Origin: Emticicia sp. 21SJ11W-3
GTDB lineage: Bacteria; Bacteroidota; Bacteroidia; Cytophagales; Spirosomataceae
DNA length: 64,000 bases
Direction of reading: 5' to 3'
NCBI RefSeq assembly: GCF_024138715.1
Contig: NZ_CP092074.1
Coordinates: 1,860,001 to 1,924,000 of the forward strand
Shown here: positions 33,033 to 41,636 of the stretch, in pieces
Numbering within the stretch: position 1 is the stretch's first letter
Layout: each line of letters starts with the position of its first letter
Notes under the pieces: generated by a model
The model's database searches: none
What the model saw: the letters and a program-made list of their open reading frames with translations, nothing else
Told to the model about the DNA's origin: nothing
Program-made: the position numbers and the translations under genes

Positions 33033-34601
33033 TTAATCTAAACCGCCTTTTCTGTTCGGGCTTCGTTTAGCCGGCCAGGCAGAAGGTTCACCTTTTTCGT
33101 TCAATGGCAGAACACTTTTTTCGGTTGATGTTCTGGTCGGGTCTTCACTTGCCTGATACGCAAGAATAGCAGCCAGAATAGCGTTGTTACGTACATCATC
33201 AAACACTATTTTGTCGTAAGTGTCGCGGTTGGTGTGCCAGGTATAGGTGCCATAAGACCAGTTTAATGAGCTAAGCGAAAAGCCAGGCGCACCAGCAGCT
33301 ACAAAAGAGGCAAAGTCAGAACCGCCTGCTCCCGGAGCACCCGGAAAACGGGTTTCCAGTCCTTTTTTATACTCGCCAGGTACTTTGGCTAGCCATCTGC
33401 CAATATAATCATAAGCATGCAGGTAGCCCTGGCCAGAGATATTAATTACCCGGCCTGTACCGTTATCCTGATTAAACAGCGCCTGCAGATTTGATACAAT
33501 TTCAGGATGGTCTTCAACAAATGCTCTTGAGCCGTTCAATCCCTGCTCTTCGCTTCCCCAATGGCCAACCAGAATAGTTCTTTTCGGGTTCGGGTAAAAC
33601 TTCTTCAAGAGGCGCATGGCTTCCATCATTACAATGGTGCCTGTGCCGTTATCGGTTGCACCTGTGCCACCATCCCAAGAGTCAAAGTGGGCAGATAACA
33701 TGACATACTCGTTAGGTTTTTCTGTGCCTTTAATTTCGGCAATGGTATTGAAGGTCGGCACAACTCCCAGCTCTTTTGAGTCGGCACGGACACTGATTTT
33801 AGGTTTAATGCCAGATTCCGTCAAACGATAAAGAAGACCATAATCTTCCAACGAAATATCAACAGTCGGGATAGTTTTTGTATTGGCGCCAAAAATCTTG
33901 TTTGCTCCAAAACCTCTTGACCAGTAGCTCATTACAATGCCCGCTGCTCCGGCTTTTTCTAATGCAAGCGGAAGCGCCTTTGCACTTCCGGCAAGACCCG
34001 TTTTGCTGATTCGCCTGGCCCAGGCTTCTGTTTGAGCGGTTCGGGCAGCTTTCATTTTTTCAACAGATTCTTTTGTTCCAAATTCTTCCCAGTTATAATC
34101 CGGGCGCCCGGTTGGTTGGTTCATGTTTATCAACACAAATTTGCCCTTTACGTTGGGTAGCCATTTTTTGAATTCTACTGAATCGGCCACATCAGGAATG
34201 ATAATGGTTTCGCCTACTACTGATTGCCCTTTGGTGCTGGGGCTCCAAGCCAGTTGCATACCTTCTAAAGATTTAACCCGTGGATACACCATATCTATAT
34301 GAGATACACCTCTTTCCCATCCGCGCCATTCGCCCCATTTTTCATTTCGGGCATTAATGCCCCATTGTTTGTATTTTTCAATGGCCCAATCGTGTGCCTG
34401 TTTCATTTGAGGTGAGCCTACGAGACGCGGGCCGATACCGTCCATTAATTCGGTTGCTAATTTTTCAAGTTGAGAGTTGTCGTTGGCTTCTTTAATGATA
34501 CCTGCAACTACGGGGTCTTTTGGGGTATCTTTGGTTTGCGAAAAACCCAGGCCGACAGATAAGGTAAATGCGGCAACAACAAGAAAGGTAGTTTTTTTCA
34601 T
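33033..34601 (-). CDS. Exported M28-family zinc aminopeptidase
   Basis: The 522-residue enzyme has a signal peptide (through LGFSQ, about residue 22), a PA-like inserted domain (about 130-270) and the M28 catalytic core. The two-zinc ligand set is visible: His in SAHFDSW, Asp in GATDNGTG, the catalytic Glu and ligand in GSEEQGLNGS, Asp in NQDNGTGR and His in TWHTNRDTYDKI. It probably cleaves N-terminal residues from peptides in the periplasm. It shares a convergent hairpin with the sigma gene. It is divergent from the ABC permease gene with a 260-bp region between. Confidence 0.92.
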   Translation of the reverse strand: MKKTTFLVVAAFTLSVGLGFSQTKDTPKDPVVAGIIKEANDNSQLEKLATELMDGIGPRLVGSPQMKQAHDWAIEKYKQWGINARNEKWGEWRGWERGVSHIDMVYPRVKSLEGMQLAWSPSTKGQSVVGETIIIPDVADSVEFKKWLPNVKGKFVLINMNQPTGRPDYNWEEFGTKESVEKMKAARTAQTEAWARRISKTGLAGSAKALPLALEKAGAAGIVMSYWSRGFGANKIFGANTKTIPTVDISLEDYGLLYRLTESGIKPKISVRADSKELGVVPTFNTIAEIKGTEKPNEYVMLSAHFDSWDGGTGATDNGTGTIVMMEAMRLLKKFYPNPKRTILVGHWGSEEQGLNGSRAFVEDHPEIVSNLQALFNQDNGTGRVINISGQGYLHAYDYIGRWLAKVPGEYKKGLETRFPGAPGAGGSDFASFVAAGAPGFSLSSLNWSYGTYTWHTNRDTYDKIVFDDVRNNAILAAILAYQASEDPTRTSTEKSVLPLNEKGEPSAWPAKRSPNRKGGLD

Positions 34602-34861
34602 AAACGAGATTTTGTTTGCTGAGGTTAATTGAAAGGTCTAAATTAGACAAATAACAGGTGATGTACCGTAAATTTGATTTAAAAGTAAAAGACCTCAAAC
34701 TCTTTTGGATAAAAAAGAGACGATTCGTTTAAAAATAATGATAAACGGCTGATTCAGTTATTCCATTGGTTTGCTGGTTTCAAAACTCTTAATGAACTTT
34801 GTCATTATAAATTTTGATAGAAATATCTTATACTTCTCTCTGCAAATCAAGCTTTGATTAA

Positions 34862-36103
34862 ATGAATTTACAAGAAAATGTTCGTGAAGGACTCCGGTCT
34901 ATACAAGGCAATATGCTTCGCACAGTGCTTACAGCGTTAATTATTGCAATTGGTATTACCTCATTAGTGGGTATTCTTACTGCCATAGATGGCATGCAGA
35001 GCTCAGTAGACAATAGTTTTGCCGGGCTTGGGGCAAACTCTTTCGATATCATTGGCCCAAGGCCCTGGCGACGCAGAAGCGGCGGGGTAGAGGAGAAGGA
35101 CGTACCACCAATTGACTACCGGCAGGCCAAATTGTATAAAGAACTTTTTCAGGGTAAAACCTCGGCCACTATCAGTATTTATACAAATGTGGCAGGTGCA
35201 GCCCAGTTGAAATATAAATCTATTAAAACAAACCCCAATACCCAGATAAGAGGTATCGACGAAGATTTCTTGACAATAAAAGGTTATAAACTGCAGGCGG
35301 GTAGAGATATTAATAAAAATGATATTGATTTTACCAATAACGTTGTGATTCTTGGCAATGAGTTGTCTACTTTATTGTTTCCGAAAGAGAACCCTATTGA
35401 TAAAGACATAACCCTGATGGGATTAAGATTTAAGGTAATAGGTGTTTTGGAGAAAAAAGGAAGTATAAACGGGGGCGGAGACGACCGCGTAGCACTTGTG
35501 CCGCTGGAAACAGGCCGGCAGATTGCCGGAAACAGAACCCTTACTTTTGATATTACAACCTCTGTGCCTAACGTGTCGGATATGGACTACATTATGGGGG
35601 AAGCCGAGGCCGTGATGCGACGCGTAAGAAGAGACCCTGTAAGCAAGCCGAAATCTTTTGAGATGGAACGCTCTGATGCACTGGCCAAAGACTTTGAAGA
35701 GGTAACCGGGTATTTGCGGGTAGGTGGGTTTGGTATCGGCATTATTACACTTCTTGGTGCATCTATTGCGCTTATGAACATCATGATGGTTTCGGTTACT
35801 GAGCGTACCAGGGAGATTGGCATCAGAAAAGCCATTGGTGCCACGCCTTTCAAAATCAGATTACAGTTTTTAATGGAAGCCATTACTATCTGTATTTTAG
35901 GTGGGCTTGGCGGTATTGTGCTGGGTATTTCGGTTGGTAATGTAATTGCCAGGGTAATCAGCGATAAGAGCAGCTTTATTGTGCCATGGGGCTGGATGAT
36001 AATGGGTATTATTGTATGCGTAATTGTAGGTATTATTTCGGGCATTTATCCGGCCTACAAGGCCTCAAAACTAGACCCGATTGAATCATTGAGATACGAA
36101 TAA
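34862..36103 (+). CDS. MacB/FtsX-type ABC transporter permease
   Basis: The 413-residue protein has the MacB/FtsX layout: an N-terminal transmembrane segment (about 20-45: LRTVLTALIIAIGITSLVGI), a periplasmic MacB_PCD domain (about 50-270), then three C-terminal membrane segments with the SVTERTREIGIRKAIGAT motif and the final GIYPAYKASKLDPIESLRYE. The conserved C-terminus marks it as an ABC-2-like lipoprotein-release or efflux permease. No ATPase gene is adjacent, so its partner lies elsewhere. It is divergent from the M28 gene. TAAATTTG at 34669 in the gap fits the -7 consensus but lacks a clear upstream TTG. Confidence 0.9.
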   Translation: MNLQENVREGLRSIQGNMLRTVLTALIIAIGITSLVGILTAIDGMQSSVDNSFAGLGANSFDIIGPRPWRRRSGGVEEKDVPPIDYRQAKLYKELFQGKTSATISIYTNVAGAAQLKYKSIKTNPNTQIRGIDEDFLTIKGYKLQAGRDINKNDIDFTNNVVILGNELSTLLFPKENPIDKDITLMGLRFKVIGVLEKKGSINGGGDDRVALVPLETGRQIAGNRTLTFDITTSVPNVSDMDYIMGEAEAVMRRVRRDPVSKPKSFEMERSDALAKDFEEVTGYLRVGGFGIGIITLLGASIALMNIMMVSVTERTREIGIRKAIGATPFKIRLQFLMEAITICILGGLGGIVLGISVGNVIARVISDKSSFIVPWGWMIMGIIVCVIVGIISGIYPAYKASKLDPIESLRYE

Positions 36104-36260
36104 CGACTATTGTCTGCTACTAGGTCCATATCCGTTTTTAAGACTTTATGTGGGGGTAAACCTTTCGTGTTTCAGTTATAAAAGCAAAATTTTGTTACAT
36201 TTACTTAGTTGCTGTCAGAGCAGCTAAGTTTTTTTTGTTTATACTCAAACGGCACACCTT

Positions 36261-36623
36261 ATGGCTCGTATTCAGATTATTACTATTGTTATCAATTTTG
36301 CATTTCTTCTATCTATTGCCTGGTTGATTTTAAAGGGTAAGCTACGTGAAGAATATGCCATTGTGTGGTTGGTTTGCACGGTTCTATTGGGCGTATTTGC
36401 CATTTGGAGAGACGGGCTGGAAGTAATGGCCCGCTTGTTTGGGGTTTATGAAGCGCCTAATCTTGTTTTTACGGGTTTTATATTTCTTATTCTGATTTAT
36501 CTGTTGCATTTGTCGATAGTCAACTCTAAACTGCAAAAGAACGTAACCAGGTTAGCACAGGAAATAGCGCTTTTAAAACAGGAAAACGAAGAGAAAGCAA
36601 ACAAAGATCAGAGTAAGGAATAA
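36261..36623 (+). CDS. DUF2304 membrane protein
   Basis: The 120-residue protein matches DUF2304: three hydrophobic segments (about 7-25, 36-52, 68-88) followed by a basic then acidic coiled-coil tail (LQKNVTRLAQEIALLKQENEE). In other genomes this family often lies with a glycosyltransferase; here it is alone. The function is unknown. A terminator follows. Confidence 0.85.
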   Translation: MARIQIITIVINFAFLLSIAWLILKGKLREEYAIVWLVCTVLLGVFAIWRDGLEVMARLFGVYEAPNLVFTGFIFLILIYLLHLSIVNSKLQKNVTRLAQEIALLKQENEEKANKDQSKE

Positions 36624-36634
36624 AGGACGAACAT

Positions 36635-36672
36635 AAAAAAGCCTGACAAGCAAATGCTTATCAGGCTTTTTC
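36635..36672. terminator. Bidirectional terminator (DUF2304 / secG)
   Basis: An AAAAAGCCTGA/TCAGGCTTTTT stem with an inner AAGCA/TGCTT pairing lies between two convergent units and can stop both. Confidence 0.85.
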
Positions 36673-36687
36673 AGTACATTAATATGA

Positions 36688-37053
36688 TTATTTCTGCGGT
36701 TGAGCAGGTGTTGTATTGGCTGGTGTTGTGTTAGCAGGTGTCTGCGTTGGGGCAGGTGCCGGAGCAGTAGCCGGACGAGACTGGGCTTTCTCAACATTAA
36801 GACCGTTGTCTTGTGCATCAGCACCGGTTTTGTCTACAAAAATACCTGAAACAAGGGCTCCTACTATTATAAAAACAAAGAAGCCCCAGGTCAATTGTTC
36901 CAAAAGGTCTCCTGTACGTTGTACGCCAAACATTTGTGAACCGGCACCACTAAACTCGCTTGATATGCCACCACCTTTTGGATTTTGAATTAAAATAATT
37001 AAAACTAACAGAATGGCAACAATAACCATCAAAACTAAGATTGTAGTGTACAT
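36688..37053 (-). CDS. secG: Preprotein translocase subunit SecG
   Basis: The 121-residue protein begins MYTTILVLMVIVAILLVLIILI and has the SecG hallmark QNPKGGGISSEFSGAGSQMFGVQRTGDLLEQLTW, then a second membrane segment and an Ala/Pro/Thr-rich tail (TPANTTPANTTP). It is the small accessory subunit of the SecYEG channel. It lies 54 bp after a TPR gene on the same strand. Confidence 0.95.
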   Translation of the reverse strand: MYTTILVLMVIVAILLVLIILIQNPKGGGISSEFSGAGSQMFGVQRTGDLLEQLTWGFFVFIIVGALVSGIFVDKTGADAQDNGLNVEKAQSRPATAPAPAPTQTPANTTPANTTPAQPQK

Positions 37054-37107
37054 TTTTTCAATTAAAATTAACTATGAACAATGATTTTTATAGGTCAGGC
37101 TCCGGTG

Positions 37108-37770
37108 TCAGAGTCTCTTTTTTTCTAATTCCGTAATTTTTTCTGCAAAGTAAGTATTTTTTCCGGGATTTTTAGCAATAAGTTTTTTATAAACTTCTAT
37201 GGCTTGTTCAAAACGCCCCTGCCGGGCTAATATTTTGGCGTAGCTTTCTGTCAGAAGCGGGCCCTGAAGGGTCGTACTCACTTCGCTCAGGTCTTCAACT
37301 TCTTCGCCGGCTGCCACTGTTCTTATGGGCTGAATACGCGGCTCTTTTTTTATAAATTGCTCAATAATAGCCAGTTGTTCTTCCTGTATGTTTCTTAAGG
37401 CAGGCTTGGCGATTGATTCTATCAGCTCTTCTTCCAGTTTTTCACGATTCAGCTCTTCTTCTATTGAATCCTGTGAGAATCTGGCCTCTGCCGGGCTTTC
37501 ATTGAAACGCATGGAGGAAGTAATGTTCCAGTCCATATCGTTTTCAATTACTTTTCTGAGCGCGTTTCTGCTTAATGCATAAATGGCAGCCTTACGGATG
37601 GCGTCATGCGCAATTTCAGGGGCTTTCAGGTAGATACCCTTGGCAATCATGGTATACCCCAACTGAAAATAAGGATACTTTTTGGTGGCATTTTCCAGAA
37701 ACATGGTATCGTTAAGGCTCAGTGATTGCGGGTTATTAAGTAGGTCTATAAAGTTATTTTTATCAAGCAT
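37108..37770 (-). CDS. TPR-like protein upstream of secG
   Basis: The 220-residue protein has a helical N-terminal domain (NNPQSLSLNDTMFLENATKKYPYFQ) and a TPR-like C-terminus (YAKILARQGRFEQAIEVYKKLIAKNPGK). Bacteroidota commonly place a TPR or DUF gene of this type between lptE and secG in the miaB-sigma54-lptE-secG cluster. The other members are 14 kb away at 51298-54609, so the cluster is split here. It probably shares a promoter with secG. Confidence 0.8.
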   Translation of the reverse strand: MLDKNNFIDLLNNPQSLSLNDTMFLENATKKYPYFQLGYTMIAKGIYLKAPEIAHDAIRKAAIYALSRNALRKVIENDMDWNITSSMRFNESPAEARFSQDSIEEELNREKLEEELIESIAKPALRNIQEEQLAIIEQFIKKEPRIQPIRTVAAGEEVEDLSEVSTTLQGPLLTESYAKILARQGRFEQAIEVYKKLIAKNPGKNTYFAEKITELEKKRL

Positions 37771-37837
37771 AGGAATGCACCGTTAGTTATAAACAATCAG
37801 GTAGTAAAATTGAACCGGTGTAATCCGGTTTGTTAAT

Positions 37838-37845
37838 CAAATATA
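37838..37845 (-). promoter_or_regulatory. -7 box for the TPR-secG operon
   Basis: Minus-strand TATATTTG matches TAnnTTTG, about 65 bp upstream of the TPR gene start (37770). A TTG 12 bp upstream is closer than the usual 19. Confidence 0.5.
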
Positions 37846-37894
37846 AACATAAAACAGCAATTGTTTTTTATTGTGTTTTATAATTCGACCATAG

Positions 37895-37930
37895 AAAAGA
37901 AAATCTCGCAGCGCTATAACTGCGAGATTT
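37895..37930 (-). terminator. Terminator after mdh
   Basis: CTGCGAGATTT and AAATCTCGCAG form an 11-bp stem (37901-37911 with 37920-37930). Read leftwards it is followed by TTTTCTTTT. Confidence 0.85.
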
Positions 37931-37965
37931 CTGAATGTATGCGAAAGCCTTACAACTTTAAGCCA

Positions 37966-38910
37966 TTAGATGCTTAGCGTGCTTAGTACATTATTCATGT
38001 TTCTAACGGCATCAGCCGATTTGGCAAATGCAGCTTGTTCTTCTTTGTTCAGGCGGTAGTTGATTATTTTCTCCCAACCATTTCTGCCTAAAACTACTGG
38101 TACACCCAGACAGATGTCTTTCTGGCCATACTCACCATTTAATGAAACTGAGGCTGGCACTACGCGTTTTTCGTCACGGATGATGGCCTCAACCATTGAG
38201 CAGGCAGCTATACCCGGAGCGTACCAGGCTGAGGTGCCAAGCAGGCCTGTCAGGGTAGCTCCACCCACCATTGTATCGGCTGCAACTTTGGCCAATGCTT
38301 CTTTAGACAAAGAGCGGCTTACAGGAATACCATTCCAGGTAGCCAGACGTGTCAACGGAATCATGGTAGTATCACCGTGGCCACCAATTACATTAGCGTG
38401 CAGGTCGCCCTGAGAAACACCCATTGCCTGCGACAGGTAATAACGGAAACGAGATGAGTCTAACGCACCGCCCATACCAATTACGCGTTTTTTATTTACC
38501 CCTAAAGACTGAGCCACCTGCAAAGCAAGGTAGGTCATGGTATCCATCGGGTTTGAAACAATCAATAAAATTGCTTTTGGCGAGTAAGTAAGAATCTGCG
38601 TTACTACGCCTTTCACAATACCGGCATTAATGCCTATCAGTTCTTCGCGGGTCATACCCGGTTTACGTGGTAAGCCGGAGGTAATCACCACCACGTCAGA
38701 CTTGGCAGTTTTGGCGTAGTCATTAGTTGAGCCTATGATTTTAGTGTCAAATCCTTCCAGAGAAGCGGTTTGCATTAAATCCATAGCTTTTCCTTCGGCT
38801 ACTCCTTGTTTAATATCTAACAATACTACTTCATCGACAATCTGCTTACGAGCGATGTTATCGGCTGTGGTTGCACCAACAGCGCCTGCTCCAACTACGG
38901 TTACTTTCAT
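37966..38910 (-). CDS. mdh: NAD-dependent malate dehydrogenase
   Basis: The 314-residue enzyme has the LDH-like MDH features: GAGAVGATTADNIA (NAD site), the Asp in VVLLDIKQG that selects NAD over NADP, substrate-loop SGLPRKPGMTREEL with Arg residues, SNPMDTMTYLAL, and the catalytic His in IGGHGDTTMIPL. It interconverts malate and oxaloacetate in the TCA cycle. It is transcribed alone with its own terminator. Confidence 0.95.
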   Translation of the reverse strand: MKVTVVGAGAVGATTADNIARKQIVDEVVLLDIKQGVAEGKAMDLMQTASLEGFDTKIIGSTNDYAKTAKSDVVVITSGLPRKPGMTREELIGINAGIVKGVVTQILTYSPKAILLIVSNPMDTMTYLALQVAQSLGVNKKRVIGMGGALDSSRFRYYLSQAMGVSQGDLHANVIGGHGDTTMIPLTRLATWNGIPVSRSLSKEALAKVAADTMVGGATLTGLLGTSAWYAPGIAACSMVEAIIRDEKRVVPASVSLNGEYGQKDICLGVPVVLGRNGWEKIINYRLNKEEQAAFAKSADAVRNMNNVLSTLSI

Positions 38911-39258
38911 TTCGGTAATTATACCCCTAAAATGCTCTGTAAAAAAAGCTTGTTTGTTAGAAACATGTCATGCCCAGGGGTGAAATTTAGCAACATGAAG
39001 TTTCATAAAATATGTAAAAAAATGAATGTAAATGGTAACCCGTAAAACCCCGATTGAGTGTAAATACATATATTTTGGGGTTATCTGCCCTGCAAGTACA
39101 ATCAATAAAAGGTAAACAGGAAATTTTGCTCAAATTTATTGGACAAAACTAATATAATACAACGTTTTTAAGTGTTTTTTTTGTATTTTTTCTCAACGCC
39201 TTACCTTTTTTGGTATTTATTGCGTTTATTAACCATATAATAGCTATTTAAAACCTGC
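38911..39258. other. 348-bp intergenic region between divergent genes mdh and DUF1232
   Basis: AT-rich, with no ORF of interest and no clear TAnnTTTG box. It must hold both promoters. Confidence 0.5.
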
Positions 39259-39690
39259 ATGGCATCAGAGACCAACCAATTGATTTCGAAAGTACTGGAA
39301 TCGGTATTTTATAAAACTGCACTGAGAAGAGCACCAAGACTTGCAAAAAATGCGCACAGTCTGCTTAAACTATTAAGGAATGCGCTTGTCAAAGTACAAA
39401 GCCTGGGTGTTGGCACTACCGTTGATATATTGCGCGATAAGGTTGTGTTGCTGGGTGGATTGATAAAGTCGTACGCCACAGGAGAATACAGGAACATCGA
39501 GATTCAGAATCTCTTGAAAGTGATAGCGGGGTTTATCTATTTTGTTTCGCCAATAGATATTCTGCCCGATTTTCTGCCTTTTGTCGGGTTAACCGACGAC
39601 GTTGCTTTGCTGATGTTTATTATCAAAAGCATCAGCGATGAAATCGAGAAATTTGAGCAGTGGAAAAAGAAAGTGCCACAATCTGTGTAA
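39259..39690 (+). CDS. DUF1232 (YkvA-like) protein
   Basis: The 143-residue protein has a cytosolic N-terminal helix region and the DUF1232 motif: VIAGFIYFVSPIDILPDFLPFVGLTDDVALLMFIIK. This family has one or two membrane-embedded helices and unknown function. It is followed by tatA after 91 bp, which has its own -7 box. Confidence 0.88.
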   Translation: MASETNQLISKVLESVFYKTALRRAPRLAKNAHSLLKLLRNALVKVQSLGVGTTVDILRDKVVLLGGLIKSYATGEYRNIEIQNLLKVIAGFIYFVSPIDILPDFLPFVGLTDDVALLMFIIKSISDEIEKFEQWKKKVPQSV

Positions 39691-39735
39691 TGCATTTTAA
39701 GTGCAATTTAATTTTTTAATTGTTCAAATTTCGTT

Positions 39736-39743
39736 TATATTTG
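39736..39743 (+). promoter_or_regulatory. -7 box for tatA
   Basis: TATATTTG matches TAnnTTTG 38 bp before the tatA ATG. A TTG 13 bp upstream is too near for the usual spacing. Confidence 0.5.
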
Positions 39744-39781
39744 TATTAAATTATTGTAGAAAACTTTAAACTTATTACATC

Positions 39782-39958
39782 ATGTTTGGTCTTGGAACAA
39801 CTGAGATGGTTTTGATTTTAGTCGTTGTCCTATTCTTCTTCGGAGCGAAAAAACTTCCTGAGTTGGCTCGTGGTTTAGGAAAAGGTATCCGTGAATTCAA
39901 AGATGCTTCTCGCGAAGTAAAAGAAAATATCGAAAAGGCTGCAACAGAAGAAAAATAA
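39782..39958 (+). CDS. tatA: Twin-arginine translocase TatA/E subunit
   Basis: A 58-residue protein encoded at 39782-39958: MFGLGTTEMVLILVVVLFFF, then GAKKLPELARGLGKGIREFK and an acidic/basic amphipathic tail. This is the TatA/E plan: a short N-terminal membrane helix, the FGAKKLPELA hinge, and an amphipathic helix. It forms the pore part of the Tat system that exports folded proteins; two Tat-type substrates are in this window (15887 and 62621). No tatC is adjacent. A hairpin follows the stop. Confidence 0.95.
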   Translation: MFGLGTTEMVLILVVVLFFFGAKKLPELARGLGKGIREFKDASREVKENIEKAATEEK

Positions 39959-39988
39959 TATTTTTTCCTTCTTTCAGCCCTAAACTAT

Positions 39989-40034
39989 AAAACAATAGCA
40001 TTCATGTTTATCATGTTATGTTATTGTTTTTTTT
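39989..40034 (+). terminator. Terminator after tatA
   Basis: AAAACAATAGCAT pairs with ATGTTATTGTTTT (one G-T pair) across a loop of about 16 nt, then T residues follow. Confidence 0.65.
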
Positions 40035-40456
40035 GTTTTTAGGATAACCCTCATCCTGATTTTCAAACGCTACATTTTTAGCTCCAGCCTTTTACATTCC
40101 TCTTTAGGCTCATTCAGCATTTTCTCTTTCGGTTTATTTTACTGCTTTACAACTTAATCAGTTTTTATTGAGTTTATTATTGCTTGTTTAATTTAGTTGT
40201 AAGCCAATAGAACTGAGTTTCTTTAAATAATATTGATAAAGTTATATTTCCTGCGCCGCTGATTTGTGATTCGATTTAACCTTGTTTTTTAGTTTTTTGA
40301 ATTTTTTGTCTGAAATTTATCTGTTTCGAAACCTAGATTTGCTGATTTGTGAAAATAATTATTGTATTATTCTAATATTAAAAGATACATAATTTAGTCT
40401 GTTGTCAGAATTATATTTTGTGATTATCAAGAAATGCAAAATTTATTTAAAAATAC
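40035..40456. other. AT-rich gap with no gene
   Basis: About 420 bp of strongly T-rich sequence lies between the tatA terminator and the next promoter. I see no ORF, tRNA, repeat or clear hairpin. Confidence 0.5.
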
Positions 40457-40488
40457 TTGACACAGACTTAATAATTATTTTACATTTG
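40457..40488 (+). promoter_or_regulatory. Bacteroidota-type promoter
   Basis: TTG (40457-40459), 21-bp spacer, TACATTTG (40481-40488). The transcription start is expected about 15-20 bp before the ATG at 40509. Confidence 0.7.
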
Positions 40489-40508
40489 TGTACTTAAACA
40501 ACAAAATC

Positions 40509-40799
40509 ATGAGAAATAACATAGACAAAGAAACTTACACCTGGACAATCAAAGTATTTACTCTTCTTGGAATCCTACTTTTATTGGTAAATGTCTTCCT
40601 GTTTTTCTCGCAGAATCCGGCGCATGCTATGGCGTTTAAGTTTTCAAGCGCGGTTATGTTTTTGTTGCTGGCGGTTGTGGTATGGTTAAGGCTGGAGTAC
40701 CTGAAAGTTTTTAAAGTAGCAGTTTACAAAGCGCGTCGCGTACCTATGTGGGCATCTATTTTTGTATTTGTTGCAGTTGCATTCTCAAGGATCTTCTAA
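40509..40799 (+). CDS. Small membrane protein of unknown function
   Basis: The 96-residue protein starts at ATG 40509 (MRNNIDKETYTWTIKVF); a GTG 21 bp upstream lies inside the promoter and is rejected. It has two strong hydrophobic segments (about 18-34 and 45-60) and a third at the C-terminus (SIFVFVAVAFSRIF). I do not recognise it. It has its own promoter and terminator, so it is expressed alone. Confidence 0.7.
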   Translation: MRNNIDKETYTWTIKVFTLLGILLLLVNVFLFFSQNPAHAMAFKFSSAVMFLLLAVVVWLRLEYLKVFKVAVYKARRVPMWASIFVFVAVAFSRIF

Positions 40800-40826
40800 C
40801 AAACTATAAATCAAATAAGTAAAATT

Positions 40827-40854
40827 AAGCAAGGCCCTGTGCCTTGCTTTTTTT
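40827..40854. terminator. Bidirectional terminator
   Basis: AAGCAAGGC (40827-40835) pairs with GCCTTGCTT (40841-40849) with a 5-nt loop and T tract. It serves the convergent YigZ gene as well. Confidence 0.88.
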
Positions 40855-41467
40855 ATACCGTGTTTTTGTAAACAGTGGTTACACTTTCAATCTTCTCTAT
40901 TTTATTAAGAACCTGATTCAGCAGGGCCTTTCTCACTTCAACAGTAAGTGTGCAACGGTTATCATAAACCTGATTACTGATTTTAAGCGAAAACTCTTTC
41001 ACTACCTTCATTACATCGTTCATATACTCGAAGTCAAAACTTACTTCGTAAATATCATTCACGTTTTTTTCAATGGTTTCGGCATTGTCCAGGGCTTCTG
41101 CCGTGGCCGACTTATAGGCATTTATCAGACCTGGTACACCCAGCAAAGTGCCACCAAAATACCGCACCACCACTACCAGTAAATTGGTAAGGTCTTTAGA
41201 AAGCAAAACATTCAGAATGGGTCTTCCGGCCGAGCCGGAAGGTTCGCCATCATCATTAACTCTGAACTGATTGCGGTCGGTACCAATTCGGTAAGCATAG
41301 CAATGATGATTAGCCTTTGGGTGAAGGCTACGGAGTGTGTCCAGATGTTTCTTTATTTCCTGCTCGCTCGTGATAGGATACGCAAAAGCCAGAAATTTAC
41401 TTCCGCGGTCTTTATAAAGCCCCTCGGTTGGTTTAGCAATGGTGGTGTAGGTGTCTTCGAAAAGCAT
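40853..41467 (-). CDS. YigZ/IMPACT-family protein
   Basis: The 204-residue protein starts at ATG 41467 (MLFEDTYTTIAKP). The N-terminal domain has the Impact/UPF0029 motif KFLAFAYPITSEQEIKKHLD, NHHCYAYRIG, NDDGEPSGSAGRPIL and YFGGTLLGVPGLINAY. A second domain of about 70 residues follows, as in full-length YigZ. The family is linked to translation or stress in E. coli and eukaryotes, but the role is unproven. Confidence 0.92.
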   Translation of the reverse strand: MLFEDTYTTIAKPTEGLYKDRGSKFLAFAYPITSEQEIKKHLDTLRSLHPKANHHCYAYRIGTDRNQFRVNDDGEPSGSAGRPILNVLLSKDLTNLLVVVVRYFGGTLLGVPGLINAYKSATAEALDNAETIEKNVNDIYEVSFDFEYMNDVMKVVKEFSLKISNQVYDNRCTLTVEVRKALLNQVLNKIEKIESVTTVYKNTV

Positions 41468-41636
41468 ACTGTCAGAATGAGACCTCAAAAATGCTAAAAA
41501 TCTTAAACATAAATATAAAAGCGGTCGTTTTGTCTTTGTTTGAATTGGGTTATTGGTTGTTTTCTGTCAATTTTTCCGGAAATGCAGGGTCTGCATATTT
41601 TTTGTGAATTAAGAATTATACAAAATTTGAAAACAA

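Noticed and set aside
40035-40456. Possible small RNA gene or mobile element remnant
   Set aside because: No terminal repeats, conserved hairpin or ORF seen; only T-rich sequence.
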